Positions 19,438-30,160 of a stretch of DNA of 64,000 nt are shown piece after piece (the first letter of the stretch is position 1; each line of letters opens with the position of its first letter). Location: positions 21,076 to 85,075 of the forward strand of contig NZ_AQOH01000201.1 of the NCBI RefSeq assembly GCF_000364705.1, in the 5' to 3' direction. Source of the DNA: Pseudomonas fuscovaginae SE-1 (lineage in GTDB: Bacteria > Pseudomonadota > Gammaproteobacteria > Pseudomonadales > Pseudomonadaceae). The position numbers and the translations under genes are program-made. The notes below the pieces were generated by a model, which was given only the letters and a program-made list of their open reading frames with translations, searched no databases and was not told where the DNA came from.

Positions 19438-19613
19438 TGGCTGCTCCCGTGGGAAAACACCCATAAAAGCAGGTTGAATTTTTTTTGGCAATCTGGATAA
19501 TTGCGCACCTCTTTATGCAGTGGAAGTGATGCGCCGCCGCCAAAGAATCTTGCCGTTGAACGGACGCGCCGACCCGAGCCCCCGATAGCGTCTGTATCCG
19601 GCTGCCTTTGACC

Positions 19614-19642
19614 TTGTCAAAGTACGCACTATTCAGTAAGAT
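19614..19642 (+). promoter_or_regulatory. Predicted sigma70 promoter for rplM-rpsI
   Basis: TTGTCA, a 17-base spacer and TAAGAT lie about 40 bases upstream of the rplM start. Confidence 0.55.
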
Positions 19643-19682
19643 CCGCCGTCTTATTTACAGGCGGCCCCTGAGGCTATAAAGA

Positions 19683-20111
19683 ATGAAAACTTTTACTGCT
19701 AAACCGGAAACAGTTAAGCGCGACTGGTTTGTCGTCGACGCTGCTGGTCAGACCCTGGGTCGTCTGGCCACCGAAATCGCGAGCCGTCTGCGTGGCAAGC
19801 ACAAAGCCGAATACACCCCGCACGTCGATACCGGTGACTACATCGTCGTCATCAACGCCGAGCAGGTTCGTGTGACCGGTGCTAAAACCTCCGACAAGAT
19901 GTACTACTCCCACTCCGGTTTCCCGGGCGGCATCAAGTCGATCAACTTCGAAAAGCTGATCGCAAAAGCCCCTGAGCGCGTGATCGAGACCGCGGTAAAA
20001 GGCATGCTGCCTAAGAACCCGCTGGGTCGCGACATGTACCGTAAGCTGAAAGTCTATGCGGGCGCTGTACACCCTCATACTGCTCAGCAGCCCCAAGAAC
20101 TGAAGATTTAA
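19683..20111 (+). CDS. rplM: 50S ribosomal protein L13
   Basis: A 142-residue L13, an early-assembly protein of the large subunit. Signatures: [19 protein letters not shown] at the N-terminus, the [10 protein letters not shown] loop, and the [19 protein letters not shown] motif. The length equals that of E. coli L13. It is followed after 14 bases by rpsI in the conserved two-gene operon. Confidence 0.98.
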   Translation: MKTFTAKPETVKRDWFVVDAAGQTLGRLATEIASRLRGKHKAEYTPHVDTGDYIVVINAEQVRVTGAKTSDKMYYSHSGFPGGIKSINFEKLIAKAPERVIETAVKGMLPKNPLGRDMYRKLKVYAGAVHPHTAQQPQELKI

Positions 20112-20125
20112 CGGAATAGTTCATT

Positions 20126-20518
20126 ATGTCGGCGACTCAAAACTACGGCACTGGCCGTCGCAAGACCGCAACCGCACGCGTTTTCCTGCGTCCAGGTACC
20201 GGTAACATCTCCATCAACAACCGCTCCCTGGACACGTTCTTCGGTCGCGAAACTGCCCGCATGGTCGTTCGCCAGCCGCTGGAACTGACCGAGACCGTCG
20301 AGAAATTCGACGTCTACGTCACCGTCATCGGTGGCGGTGTGAGTGGCCAGGCTGGCGCAATCCGCCACGGCATCACTCGTGCCCTGATGGACTACGACGA
20401 AAGCCTGCGCAGCACCCTGCGTAAAGCTGGTTACGTTACCCGCGACGCTCGTGAAGTCGAGCGTAAGAAAGTTGGTCTGCGTAAAGCGCGTAAGCGTCCG
20501 CAGTACTCGAAGCGTTAA
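20126..20518 (+). CDS. rpsI: 30S ribosomal protein S9
   Basis: A 130-residue S9. It has the [17 protein letters not shown] start and the [17 protein letters not shown] stretch. The C-terminal basic tail ends in Lys-Arg, which reaches toward P-site tRNA in the ribosome. It is cotranscribed with rplM and followed by a strong terminator. Confidence 0.98.
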   Translation: MSATQNYGTGRRKTATARVFLRPGTGNISINNRSLDTFFGRETARMVVRQPLELTETVEKFDVYVTVIGGGVSGQAGAIRHGITRALMDYDESLRSTLRKAGYVTRDAREVERKKVGLRKARKRPQYSKR

Positions 20519-20539
20519 TTCGCTCCCAGCTTCAAAAGA

Positions 20540-20572
20540 AGCCCGGTTTCCATGTGGAACCGGGCTTTTTTT
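20540..20572 (+). terminator. Terminator after rpsI
   Basis: AGCCCGGTTTCC and GGAACCGGGCT form an 11-bp stem with a 4-base loop, followed by seven T. Confidence 0.92.
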
Positions 20573-20598
20573 ATGGGCGAAATATTTGCTGTGACAAC

Positions 20599-20625
20599 TT
20601 GCCACATCCGTAGACCCCCTATACT
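20599..20625 (+). promoter_or_regulatory. Possible promoter for petABC
   Basis: TTGCCA and TATACT lie 15 bases apart (a short spacer), about 145 bases before petA. A second, AT-rich stretch nearer the gene (20690-20725) could also hold a promoter. Confidence 0.35.
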
Positions 20626-20768
20626 ACAAGGCCTGGGGCACTGTGTGCCGGGTAATTACCTTGTCAGAGGTGGGGCTTTTCATTACCATTCGGCAAAATT
20701 TTTATAACGATAGATTTTTACTTAGACGCCTGATTTAACAGGCCACAAAGCTGATGGGAGAGGACTGA

Positions 20769-21362
20769 ATGAGCAATGACGGCGTGAATGCAGGCCGGCG
20801 TCGCTTTCTCGTAGCAGCCACATCCGTGGTAGGAGCTGCAGGAGCGGTGGGGGCTGCGGTCCCGTTCGTGGGGTCATGGTTTCCCAGTGCCAAGGCGAAA
20901 GCCGCCGGTGCACCGGTGAAAGTGAATATCGCCAAGATCGACCCGGGACAGCAGATGATTGCCGAGTGGCGTGGCCAGCCGGTCTTCATCGTGCGCCGCA
21001 CCGAGGAGATCCTGGGAAATCTGACGAAGATCGAGGGGCAGCTCTCCGATCCAACCTCCAAGAACTCGGTACAACCCCCCTACGTCGATCCGAAGACGCG
21101 TTCGATCAAGCCGGAAGTCCTGCTGCTGATCGGTATCTGTACCCACCTGGGTTGCTCTCCCACCTTCCGTCCGGAAGTGGCGCCCGCCGACCTCGGCAAG
21201 GACTGGGTAGGTGGCTATTTCTGCCCGTGCCACGGTTCTCACTACGATCTCGCCGGTCGCGTCTACAAGGCTCAACCCGCGCCTTTGAACCTGCCGGTTC
21301 CACCGCATTCCTATGAGTCCGACACGATCATTGTCGTTGGCGTCGATCAGGAGAAAGCGTGA
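20769..21362 (+). CDS. petA: Ubiquinol-cytochrome c reductase Rieske iron-sulfur subunit
   Basis: A 197-residue subunit of the cytochrome bc1 complex that carries electrons from ubiquinol to cytochrome c1. The N-terminus has a Tat-type twin-arginine signal anchor (GRRRFLVAATS). The Rieske ligands are complete: Cys124 and His126 in CTHLGC, Cys152 and His155 in CPCHGSH, plus the disulfide partners Cys129 and Cys154. Its stop overlaps the petB start by one base (TGATG). Confidence 0.97.
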   Translation: MSNDGVNAGRRRFLVAATSVVGAAGAVGAAVPFVGSWFPSAKAKAAGAPVKVNIAKIDPGQQMIAEWRGQPVFIVRRTEEILGNLTKIEGQLSDPTSKNSVQPPYVDPKTRSIKPEVLLLIGICTHLGCSPTFRPEVAPADLGKDWVGGYFCPCHGSHYDLAGRVYKAQPAPLNLPVPPHSYESDTIIVVGVDQEKA

Positions 21363-22573
21363 TGAGCAAGTTCATGGATTGGGTTGATGCGCGCTTCCCT
21401 GCCACCAAGATGTGGGAAGACCATCTCAGCAAGTACTACGCACCGAAAAACTTCAACTTCCTCTACTTCTTCGGCTCCCTGGCATTGCTGGTGCTGGTCA
21501 ACCAGATCGTCACCGGCGTCTGGCTGACGATGAGCTACACCCCCTCGGCGGAAGAGGCTTTCGCCTCCGTCGAGTACATCATGCGTGATGTCGAGTACGG
21601 TGCGATCCTGCGTCTGCTGCACTCAACCGGCGCTTCGGCGTTCTTCATCGTGGTCTATCTGCACATGTTCCGTGGCCTGCTCTACGGTTCGTACCAGAAA
21701 CCGCGTGAGCTGGTCTGGCTGTTCGGCATGCTGATCTACCTGGCGCTGATGGCCGAGGCCTTCATGGGCTACCTGCTGCCGTGGGGGCAGATGTCCTACT
21801 GGGGCGCACAGGTGATCATCTCGCTGTTCGGTGCGATTCCGGTCATCGGCAACGACCTGACCCAGTGGATCCGTGGTGACTACCTGATTTCCGGAATCAC
21901 CCTGAACCGCTTCTTCGCCCTGCACGTGGTTGCGCTGCCGATCGTGATTCTCGGCCTGGTGGTGCTGCATATCCTGGCGTTGCACGAAGTGGGTTCGAAT
22001 AACCCCGATGGTGTCGACATCAAGAAGAAAAAGGACGAAAACGGCGTACCGCTGGACGGCATTCCGTTCCATCCGTACTACACCGTGAAAGACATCGTCG
22101 GTGTGGTGGTGTTCCTGTTCATCTTCTGTTCCGTGGTGTTCTTCTTCCCGGAAATGGGAGGGTACTTCCTCGAAAAACCGAACTTCGAAGTGGCCAACGC
22201 CTTCAAGACACCGGAGCATATTGCTCCTGTCTGGTACTTCACGCCGTTCTACGCGATTCTGCGGGCGGTGCCGGACAAGCTCATGGGCGTTCTCGCCATG
22301 GGCGCCTCGATCGCCCTGCTGTTCGTGCTGCCGTGGCTGGACCGCAGTCCGGTCAAGTCGATGCGCTACAAGGGGTGGCTGAGTCGGATCTGGCTGGTGA
22401 TCTTCTGTGTGTCCTTCCTGATCCTTGGCTGGCTGGGCGTCATGGCGCCGACGCCGGGGCGTACACTGCTGTCGCAGGTGTGCACCGTGCTGTATTTCGC
22501 CTACTTCATTCTGATGCCGTTCTATACCCGGCTCGAGAAGACCAAACCGGTTCCGGAAAGGGTGACTGGCTGA
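21362..22573 (+). CDS. petB: Cytochrome b of the bc1 complex
   Basis: A 403-residue multi-span membrane protein that holds hemes bL and bH and the quinol oxidation and reduction sites. It has the typical GYLLPWGQMSYWGAQVI helix, the paired heme His residues (for example LLHSTGASAFF and FFALHVVALP), and a PEWY-like variant PVWYFTPFYA at the Qo site. ATG 21362 overlaps the petA stop; a GTG three bases earlier is less likely. The stop overlaps the petC start. Confidence 0.97.
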   Translation: MSKFMDWVDARFPATKMWEDHLSKYYAPKNFNFLYFFGSLALLVLVNQIVTGVWLTMSYTPSAEEAFASVEYIMRDVEYGAILRLLHSTGASAFFIVVYLHMFRGLLYGSYQKPRELVWLFGMLIYLALMAEAFMGYLLPWGQMSYWGAQVIISLFGAIPVIGNDLTQWIRGDYLISGITLNRFFALHVVALPIVILGLVVLHILALHEVGSNNPDGVDIKKKKDENGVPLDGIPFHPYYTVKDIVGVVVFLFIFCSVVFFFPEMGGYFLEKPNFEVANAFKTPEHIAPVWYFTPFYAILRAVPDKLMGVLAMGASIALLFVLPWLDRSPVKSMRYKGWLSRIWLVIFCVSFLILGWLGVMAPTPGRTLLSQVCTVLYFAYFILMPFYTRLEKTKPVPERVTG

Positions 22574-23355
22574 TGAAAAAACTATTCGCTGTTTTGATGC
22601 TTGCGGCTCTGCCGGTTCTGTCTTTCGCTGCCGAACATGGTGGCCCCGAGCTTGAAAAGGTCGATATCGACGTTTCCGACAAGGCTGCCATGCAGGATGG
22701 TGCGCGGACCTTCGCCAACTACTGCATGGGTTGCCACAGTGCCAAGTTCCAGCGTTATGAGCGGGTGGCCGATGACCTGGGCATCCCCCATGACCTGATG
22801 CTCAAGAACCTGGTGTTCACCGGTGCCAAGATCGGTGATCACATGAATATCGGCATGCAGCCGGCGGACGCCAAGGCCTGGTTCGGCGCGGCTCCGCCCG
22901 ACCTGACCCTGGTGGCGCGAGTACGTGGCACCGACTGGCTCTATGGTTACCTGCGTTCGTTCTACGAGGACCCGGCGCGCCCATGGGGTGTGAACAACAA
23001 GGTTTTCCCGAACGTCGGCATGCCGAATGTCCTGGTCGGGCTGCAGGGGCGCCAGGTCGTCGGTTGCAAGCAGGTGCAAATCGTCGAGGACGGCAAGAAG
23101 CAGTATGATCCGCTGACCGGCACGCCACTGACTCATGAAGCGTGTGACCAGCTGACCATCGTGCCGAAAACCGGTACCTTGACGGAAGAGCAGTTCGACG
23201 AGAAGGTCAAGAACCTGGTGACCTTCCTGGCCTACTCGGCCAACCCGGTGAAGCTGCAGCATCAGCGCATCGGTACTTACGTTCTGCTGTACCTGGCCTT
23301 CCTCTTCGTATTCGCTTATCTGCTCAAGCGCGAATACTGGAAGGATGTGCACTGA
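22573..23355 (+). CDS. petC: Cytochrome c1 of the bc1 complex
   Basis: A 260-residue protein with a Sec signal peptide (MKKLFAVLMLAALPVLSFAA). It has one c-type heme site, CMGCH at residues 51-55, and a C-terminal transmembrane anchor (YVLLYLAFLFVFAYLL) before a basic tail. It passes electrons from the Rieske protein to soluble cytochrome c. ATG 22573 overlaps the petB TGA, so petABC is tightly coupled. A remarkably long hairpin follows. Confidence 0.96.
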   Translation: MKKLFAVLMLAALPVLSFAAEHGGPELEKVDIDVSDKAAMQDGARTFANYCMGCHSAKFQRYERVADDLGIPHDLMLKNLVFTGAKIGDHMNIGMQPADAKAWFGAAPPDLTLVARVRGTDWLYGYLRSFYEDPARPWGVNNKVFPNVGMPNVLVGLQGRQVVGCKQVQIVEDGKKQYDPLTGTPLTHEACDQLTIVPKTGTLTEEQFDEKVKNLVTFLAYSANPVKLQHQRIGTYVLLYLAFLFVFAYLLKREYWKDVH

Positions 23356-23387
23356 TAACGTTGTAATATAGCGGTCAGTCAATCGTG

Positions 23388-23497
23388 CGCGCCCAAGGGT
23401 GCCTCTGAGACGTAGCGAGCTGGTGTGGAGGGGGTGAATCCGAAACGGTTTCACCGGTTGTCCCTCCACTCGTTACGGGAGGCTTCCCTTGGGCGCG
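23388..23497 (+). other. 110-base near-continuous hairpin between petC and sspA
   Basis: Read by eye, the arms pair in sequence. 23388-23399 pairs with 23486-23497 (12 bp, CGCGCCCAAGGG with CCCTTGGGCGCG). 23401-23405 pairs with 23479-23483. 23411-23419 pairs with 23469-23477 (9 bp with one G-T). 23426-23432 pairs with 23462-23468. 23434-23442 pairs with 23446-23454 around an AAA loop, with one T-T mismatch. That gives about 41 pairs. The 3' side is followed by TTCGTTTTT. It may terminate the pet transcript, be a processed sspA leader, or be an unrecognised RNA element. Confidence 0.6.
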
Positions 23498-23543
23498 TTC
23501 GTTTTTGCGTTTCGACCATTTCAAACAAGCGAGGAGGACCGCC

Positions 23544-24173
23544 ATGGGCGTGACCAATCGGTTGGCCTGTTACTCCGACCCCGCCGACCACTATTCCCAC
23601 CGAGTGCGTATTGTGTTGGCGGAAAAGGGTGTCAGTGCCGAGATCATCAGTGTCGAGGCTGGACGCCAGCCCGCGAAACTGGCCGAAGTGAACCCTTACG
23701 GCAGCCTGCCCACCCTGGTCGATCGCGACCTGGCGTTGTGGGAGTCGACCGTGGTGATGGAATACCTGGATGAGCGCTATCCGCACCCACCGCTGCTGCC
23801 GGTTTATCCTGTGGCGCGGGCCAACAGCCGATTGCTGATGCATCGCATCCAGCGCGACTGGTGCGGGCTGGTCGATCTGATCCTGGATTCGCGAACCAAG
23901 GAGCCGGCGCGTGCGCAGGCGCGCAAGGAGCTGCGTGAGAGCCTGACCGGAGTGTCTCCGTTGTTCGCCGACAAGCCTTTCTTTCTCAGTGAGGAGCAAA
24001 GTCTGGTCGATTGCTGTCTATTGCCCATACTCTGGCGTTTGCCGACTCTGGGTATTGAATTGCCGCGGCAAGCCAAGCCGTTGCTTGATTATATGGAGCG
24101 CCAGTTTGCGCGTGAGGCTTTCCAGGCGAGCCTGTCTGGTGTCGAACGCGATATGCGCCAAGGAGCTGTTTAA
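23544..24173 (+). CDS. sspA: Stringent starvation protein A
   Basis: A 209-residue glutathione-S-transferase-fold protein without expected GST catalysis. SspA binds RNA polymerase and alters transcription during starvation and acid stress. Visible features are the thioredoxin-like N-terminal domain ([24 protein letters not shown]), the [12 protein letters not shown] and [17 protein letters not shown] segments, and a helical C-terminal domain. The [11 protein letters not shown] stretch matches the conserved surface patch of SspA. ATG 23544 follows GAGGAGG. The stop overlaps sspB (TAATG). Confidence 0.95.
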   Translation: MGVTNRLACYSDPADHYSHRVRIVLAEKGVSAEIISVEAGRQPAKLAEVNPYGSLPTLVDRDLALWESTVVMEYLDERYPHPPLLPVYPVARANSRLLMHRIQRDWCGLVDLILDSRTKEPARAQARKELRESLTGVSPLFADKPFFLSEEQSLVDCCLLPILWRLPTLGIELPRQAKPLLDYMERQFAREAFQASLSGVERDMRQGAV

Positions 24174-24577
24174 TGAACTCCAGCCGTCCTTATTTGGTTC
24201 GTGCCCTGTACGAATGGATAGTGGATAACGATTGCACGCCGCACATCCTGGTCAATTCCGAGGCTCCCTCGGTCCAGGTGCCACAAGGCTTTGCCAGCGA
24301 CGGGCAGATTGTCCTGAATATTTCTCCAAGTGCCGTGCGTCATCTGCATATGGATAACGAAGCGGTCAGTTTCGAAGGCCGTTTCGGTGGTGTGGCCCAT
24401 ACGCTCTACGTGCCCATCGGGGCCATTCTGGGAATCTATGCCCGGGAAAATGGCCAGGGCATGGTCTTTGATCTCGAGTCGCCGATGGAAGAGGACGACA
24501 ATGCGGTGGAACCGGATGACGATGGGCCGGAGCCGCCACGTCCGAGCGGGCGTCCGAGCCTGAAGGTTGTGAAGTAA
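24173..24577 (+). CDS. sspB: ClpXP protease specificity-enhancing factor SspB
   Basis: A 134-residue adaptor that binds the ssrA degradation tag and delivers stalled-translation products to ClpXP. The N-terminal substrate-binding domain is intact (SSRPYLVRALYEWIVDN, then TPHILVN). It is followed by an acidic flexible linker (EEDDNAVEPDDDG) and the short basic C-terminal ClpX-binding module (RPSLKVVK). It is coupled to sspA by a one-base overlap and followed by a terminator. Confidence 0.95.
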   Translation: MNSSRPYLVRALYEWIVDNDCTPHILVNSEAPSVQVPQGFASDGQIVLNISPSAVRHLHMDNEAVSFEGRFGGVAHTLYVPIGAILGIYARENGQGMVFDLESPMEEDDNAVEPDDDGPEPPRPSGRPSLKVVK

Positions 24578-24600
24578 TCGTCGGGCCTGTGTGCGAAAAA

Positions 24601-24634
24601 GCCCCTGTCATCGCAAGATGGCAGGGGCTTTTTT
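24601..24634 (+). terminator. Terminator after sspAB
   Basis: GCCCCTGTCATC and GATGGCAGGGGC form a 12-bp stem (one G-T) with a GCAA tetraloop, followed by six T. Confidence 0.93.
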
Positions 24635-24661
24635 CAAGAGGTTGGAGTGCTTGCCATTCCT

Positions 24662-24757
24662 TGTGGGAGCCGGCTTGCTGGCGATAGCGATATGTCTATC
24701 GTCACAAGGCTTGCTGGATGGCCGCCTCTGGCGGATCACCAGCAAGCTGGCTCCTAC
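24662..24757. repeat. REPIN: inverted pair of Pseudomonas REP elements
   Basis: GTGGGAGCCGGCTTGCTGG near 24664 and the inverted copy CCAGCAAGCTGGCTCCTAC near 24738 differ at a few positions. The GTGGGAGCCGGCTTGC core is the common REP of P. putida and P. fluorescens. It lies between the convergent sspB and dolP genes. Confidence 0.85.
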
Positions 24758-24775
24758 GTTGTGGGGTGATGCCCC

Positions 24776-26457
<1,682 letters not shown>

Positions 26458-26458
<1 letters not shown>

Positions 26459-28269
26459 CAGCGTGGCGTATCCGGCAGGCGCTGGACCTGGCCGCTGACG
26501 AACTGTGCCCATGGCAGTTGGCGCTCGATCCGCTGACCCTGGTCCATGCTCAGGCTGCCGGAGAGACCTTCGATGCGGCTGTCTGGCAGGGCCTTGAGCT
26601 GGCCCAGGCGTGGTGCCAGGCGATAGGCGTCGACACCCATGGCGTACAGGCGTCCCAGGCTGCCGGCGGCCTGGGGCCACTGTGCGGTGACCTGTTGGCG
26701 CAGCGGGTCGTTGGCGTCCAGCAGCCATGGGGTTTCGCAGAAGCGAATGCCGTTCATGTCGTTGTACTGGTTGATGTCGCCGGTCGCGCTGAAGAGGTGG
26801 GAGGTGCCGTATACCGGAACGTCCCCTGCGTACTGGAAGTTCAGGGTCGGCTTGATCTGCTGGGCCTGCTGCGGTGTGGCGGCGAGGAAGATGAACTCGA
26901 TGTCCTGGCGACGCGAAGGCTGGGCGGCAACCTGGCCGCCCACGGTGCTTTGCAGGCTCTTGGCGCGGCCTTCACTCTGGCGCAGCTGGAACAGGTCGGC
27001 GATCTGCTGGGCCAGCGCGACGGGCTGGTCGACACGCTCGACGCCGATCACGGTGCCGCCGTTGGCTTCCCAATCCTGGCGGAAGGCTTTCAGCACGCGG
27101 TCACCCCATTCACCTTTCGGCACCATGGCGGCAGCGCGGTGCAGGCCGTCGGCACGGGCACGACGCGAGACTTCGCGGGCTTCGTCCTCGGCGGCGAGGC
27201 CGAACTGGAACAGTTGGGGTGGGTTCTGCGCGCTTTCACTGTAGTTCAGCGCCAGGGTGGTGATCGGCAGTTGCGGGCGGGCGCTGAGCTGCTTCACCAG
27301 CGGTTTCTCCAGTGGTCCGACGACCAGTTGCACGCCGGCAGCCTGGGCCTTGCGATAGAAATCGTCGAGGGAGGTCAGGCGCGAGCTGTCGTAGAATTCG
27401 ATGGCCGGTGGTTTCTGGCCGGCTTGCTGGGCCTGGTACTGGGCTGCCATGAAGCCTTCGCGCAGTGCCTTGCCGACCGAGGCCAGTTGGCCCTCGCTAG
27501 GCAGCAGCAGGGCGATCTTGTTCAGCGGCTGGCTGGCCAGTTCCTTGAGTTTCACCAGCGCCTGCGGCAACTGCTGGGCTGCCGGATGCTTGGGGTTCTG
27601 TGCCCGCCAGGTGTCGATCGCGGCCTGTTGCTGTTCCAGGGTCCCGGAAGTTTTCACCGCCAGTGCCAGGCTGAGCCAGCCGCTGAGGTCGTCGTTGCCG
27701 CTGGGTTGCAACTGGTCGGTCGGCAGGGCGGCGACCAGTGCCCAGATCGCCTCGTGGTTGGCGCGGGCGGCATCGCCACTGAGCAGCGGGGCGATGAAGA
27801 TGCGCTCGCGAGCGGCGGCCAGGGTCTGGCCGTCGGCTTCGAGGGCGCGGGCGCGCACGGTGTGTGTACGGATCTGTTGATCCACCGGCAGTTCACCCAG
27901 GTGTTCCAGGCTTGGGTGGCTCAGGGCGGCGAGGGCCGCCTTGGGCTGGTTGCGGGTCATCGCCAGTTCGGCGGCCAGGGTGCTGGCGAATACCTGCTGG
28001 GCCGGCTTGAGCTGGTCCAACGGCACCTGGGCAAGGATCTGCGCGGCGCGACCGGTGTCCTTCTGGCGATAGGCCAGGTCGGCGGCAGTCAGGCGTAACA
28101 GGGCGGCCTTGTCCGGTGTCTTGCTGGAAGAGGCCTGTTCGAGCAGTTGCTCGATGCTGGCATCCGGGGTCCGTGGGAGTTCGCCAAGGCTGGAGGAGGG
28201 CGAGCTGGCGCAGGCCGCCAGCAAGGCAGCGAGGCAGAGGGCAGAGAACAGCCGCAGGCAAGCGATCAT
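26458..28269 (-). CDS. lpoA: Penicillin-binding protein activator LpoA (LppC)
   Basis: A 603-residue outer-membrane lipoprotein with a lipobox LLAAC at the end of the signal peptide. The N-terminal half is TPR-like helical. The C-terminal half is a periplasmic-binding-protein-like fold (KIALLLPSEGQLASVGKALREGF, and PVYGTSHLFSATGD). LpoA spans the periplasm and stimulates the synthase PBP1a. It heads the minus-strand operon that continues with yraN, diaA and dolP, and is divergent from rsmI. Confidence 0.92.
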
Positions 28270-28489
28270 GTAAGTGTTCCTGATACTCGATCAAATTAGC
28301 GTGGAATTGTACCCAAGCACTGGCCGGGGCGCGATGTCGCTGGCGTGAAACCGTCGATTTTGGTCGTACAAGTCATTTCAGGGGCCCGGCTCCATTCGCC
28401 TGGGCGGGGCCATCGTGCTGTCCTGGAGCATATCGGCCGGGCTTCTACGCGCTACAATGGGTTTTTCCGTTCTTCTTGAGGTGTGCGCT

Positions 28490-29362
28490 TTGACTGTTCC
28501 AGGTGTTTTGAATTCCCCGATGGGCTCGCTTTATGTGGTGGCGACGCCCATTGGCAACCTGGATGACATCAGTGCGCGAGCGATGAAGGTGCTGCGCGAG
28601 GTGGCGCTGATCGCGGCGGAGGACACCCGGCATTCGCTGCGGTTGTTGCAGCACTTCGGTATCACCACGCCCCTGGCCGCCTGCCATGAGCACAACGAGC
28701 GCGACGAAGGCAGCCGTTTCATTGCCAAGCTGCAGGCGGGCGAAGATGTGGCGCTGATCTCCGACGCCGGTACGCCGCTGATTTCCGATCCCGGTTATCA
28801 CCTGGTGCGCCAGGCGCGTGCCGCGGGGATCAGGGTGGTGCCGGTACCGGGTGCCTGTGCATTGATCGCGGCGTTGTCGGCGGCGGGCCTGCCTTCCGAC
28901 CGGTTCATTTTCGAGGGGTTCCTGCCGGCCAAGGCGGTGGGGCGTCGTTCGCGTCTCGAACAATTGCGGGAAGAACCACGGACACTGATCTTCTATGAGG
29001 CGCCCCACCGCATCCTCGAATGCCTGCAGGACATGGAGGCGGTGTTCGGTGCCGAGCGCCCGGCGCTGCTGGCACGTGAGCTGACCAAAACCTTCGAGAC
29101 GCTCAAGGGCCTGCCGTTGGCCGAGTTGCGCAGTTTCGTCGAGGCCGATGCCAATCAGCAGCGTGGCGAGTGCGTGGTGCTGGTCGCCGGCTGGAGTGTC
29201 CCGGAAGGCGACGAGGCCGTCGGTGCCGAAGCCATGCGCATTCTCGATCTGCTGCTCAAGGAGATGCCGCTCAAGCGCGCGGCAGCCCTGGCGGCGCAGA
29301 TCACGGGCGTGCGCAAGAACCTGCTTTATCAGGTGGCGCTGGATAAGCAGAAAAACGACTGA
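28490..29362 (+). CDS. rsmI: 16S rRNA (cytidine(1402)-2'-O)-methyltransferase
   Basis: A 290-residue SAM-dependent methyltransferase of the tetrapyrrole-methylase fold, which modifies C1402 in the decoding centre. RsmH, encoded nearby, adds the N4 methyl to the same base. Motifs: LYVVATPIGNLDDISARA, AAEDTRHSLRLLQHF, ISDAGTPLISDPGY and VPGACALIAALSAAGLPSDRF. I chose TTG 28490 because GAGGTG lies six bases upstream. ATG 28520 is an alternative that still keeps the whole fold. Confidence 0.93.
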   Translation: MTVPGVLNSPMGSLYVVATPIGNLDDISARAMKVLREVALIAAEDTRHSLRLLQHFGITTPLAACHEHNERDEGSRFIAKLQAGEDVALISDAGTPLISDPGYHLVRQARAAGIRVVPVPGACALIAALSAAGLPSDRFIFEGFLPAKAVGRRSRLEQLREEPRTLIFYEAPHRILECLQDMEAVFGAERPALLARELTKTFETLKGLPLAELRSFVEADANQQRGECVVLVAGWSVPEGDEAVGAEAMRILDLLLKEMPLKRAAALAAQITGVRKNLLYQVALDKQKND

Positions 29363-29458
29363 CGATTTTTTGCGTGGGGACATTCTGCTATTAATGTCGG
29401 AATGGTCCTGGGTGGTGCCTCTTGTCCCGGTAAGTCGGGGCGATGGCGGCTTTAAGGC

Positions 29459-29487
29459 TTGTCCTTCTGGCCATGTGCCGGTAACCT
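29459..29487 (+). promoter_or_regulatory. Predicted promoter for rnpB
   Basis: TTGTCC, a 17-base spacer and TAACCT, then a GC-rich discriminator (GCGCGGC), place a start site about at the RNA 5' end near 29495. Confidence 0.6.
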
Positions 29488-29494
29488 GCGCGGC

Positions 29495-29848
29495 GGAGAG
29501 TCGATTGGACAGTCGCTGCCCTTCATGAAAATTGGAGGGGGGAGGAAAGTCCGGGCTCCATAGGGCGGAGTGCCAGGTAATGCCTGGGGGGCGTGAGCCT
29601 ACGGAAAGTGCCACAGAAAATAACCGCCTAAGCACTTCGGTGCCGGTAAGGGTGAAAAGGTGTGGTAAGAGCGCACCGCACGTCTGGTAACAGTTCGTGG
29701 CTAGGTAAACCCCACTCGGAGCAAGACCAAATAGGGTTCCAAGGCGTGGCCCGCGCTGGAACCGGGTAGGTTGCTAAAGATGTCCAGTGATGGCCATCGT
29801 AGAGGAATGACTGTCCTCGACAGAACCCGGCTTACAGATCGACTCTCC
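29495..29848 (+). ncRNA. rnpB: RNase P RNA (type A)
   Basis: This is the catalytic RNA of ribonuclease P, which removes 5' leaders from tRNA precursors. Conserved landmarks are present: GAGGAAAGTCCGGGCTCC (P4 5' side), ACAGAAAATAACCGCC, GGTAAGGGTGAAAAGG, the AGAGCGCACCGC region, and the 3' AGAACCCGGCTTACAG. The termini GGAGAGTCGAT and ATCGACTCTCC pair as helix P1 and set the ends. It lies between rsmI and mraZ, as is usual in Pseudomonas. Confidence 0.96.
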
Positions 29849-30056
29849 ACTTCTTTCCCTCCCTGCCCGCAATCGCTGGCAGAAGCGCATTTGTAATATC
29901 GAAAAAATCTTACTCTTAAGAAAACACTTTAACTTCTGAGCTCAAGTTTCTGAGGTGCATCGAGTTTGCCCGGAAGAAACCTCTCCAAATTCTCGCAAAG
30001 TCTCCTTTTACGCTCCTAAATCTCCGTTCTGTAAGGGTTTTCCTTAAGACCGCGCC

Positions 30057-30086
30057 TTGACGGTGTGGTGGGCGCATTCCTATAGT
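30057..30086 (+). promoter_or_regulatory. Promoter of the dcw cluster (mraZp)
   Basis: TTGACG, an 18-base spacer and TATAGT lie 75 bases before the mraZ GTG start. Two GTGG words also lie inside the spacer. The predicted start site falls just before the MraZ boxes. Confidence 0.75.
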
Positions 30087-30094
30087 GTGCGCAA

Positions 30095-30119
30095 GTGGAG
30101 GAAAGTGGCATGAAGTGGG
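30095..30119 (+). promoter_or_regulatory. MraZ-binding direct repeats
   Basis: Three GTGG words start at 30095, 30105 and 30115, giving an exact 10-base period (one helical turn). MraZ of E. coli binds TGGGN repeats spaced in this way downstream of its own promoter. The site is therefore the probable autoregulatory operator. Confidence 0.8.
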
Positions 30120-30160
30120 TTTTTTGGACGTAAAACGCTAATATTTGGAGAAACGCAGCT

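Larger units (their letters stand above)
29849..30160. other. rnpB-mraZ intergenic region
   Basis: The first 200 bases are AT-richer, with no gene seen; only a weak CTGCC/GGCAG hairpin follows rnpB (29863-29882). An inverted TAAGG/CCTTA pair lies at 30032-30046. The promoter and MraZ boxes listed separately occupy the last 100 bases. Confidence 0.7.
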
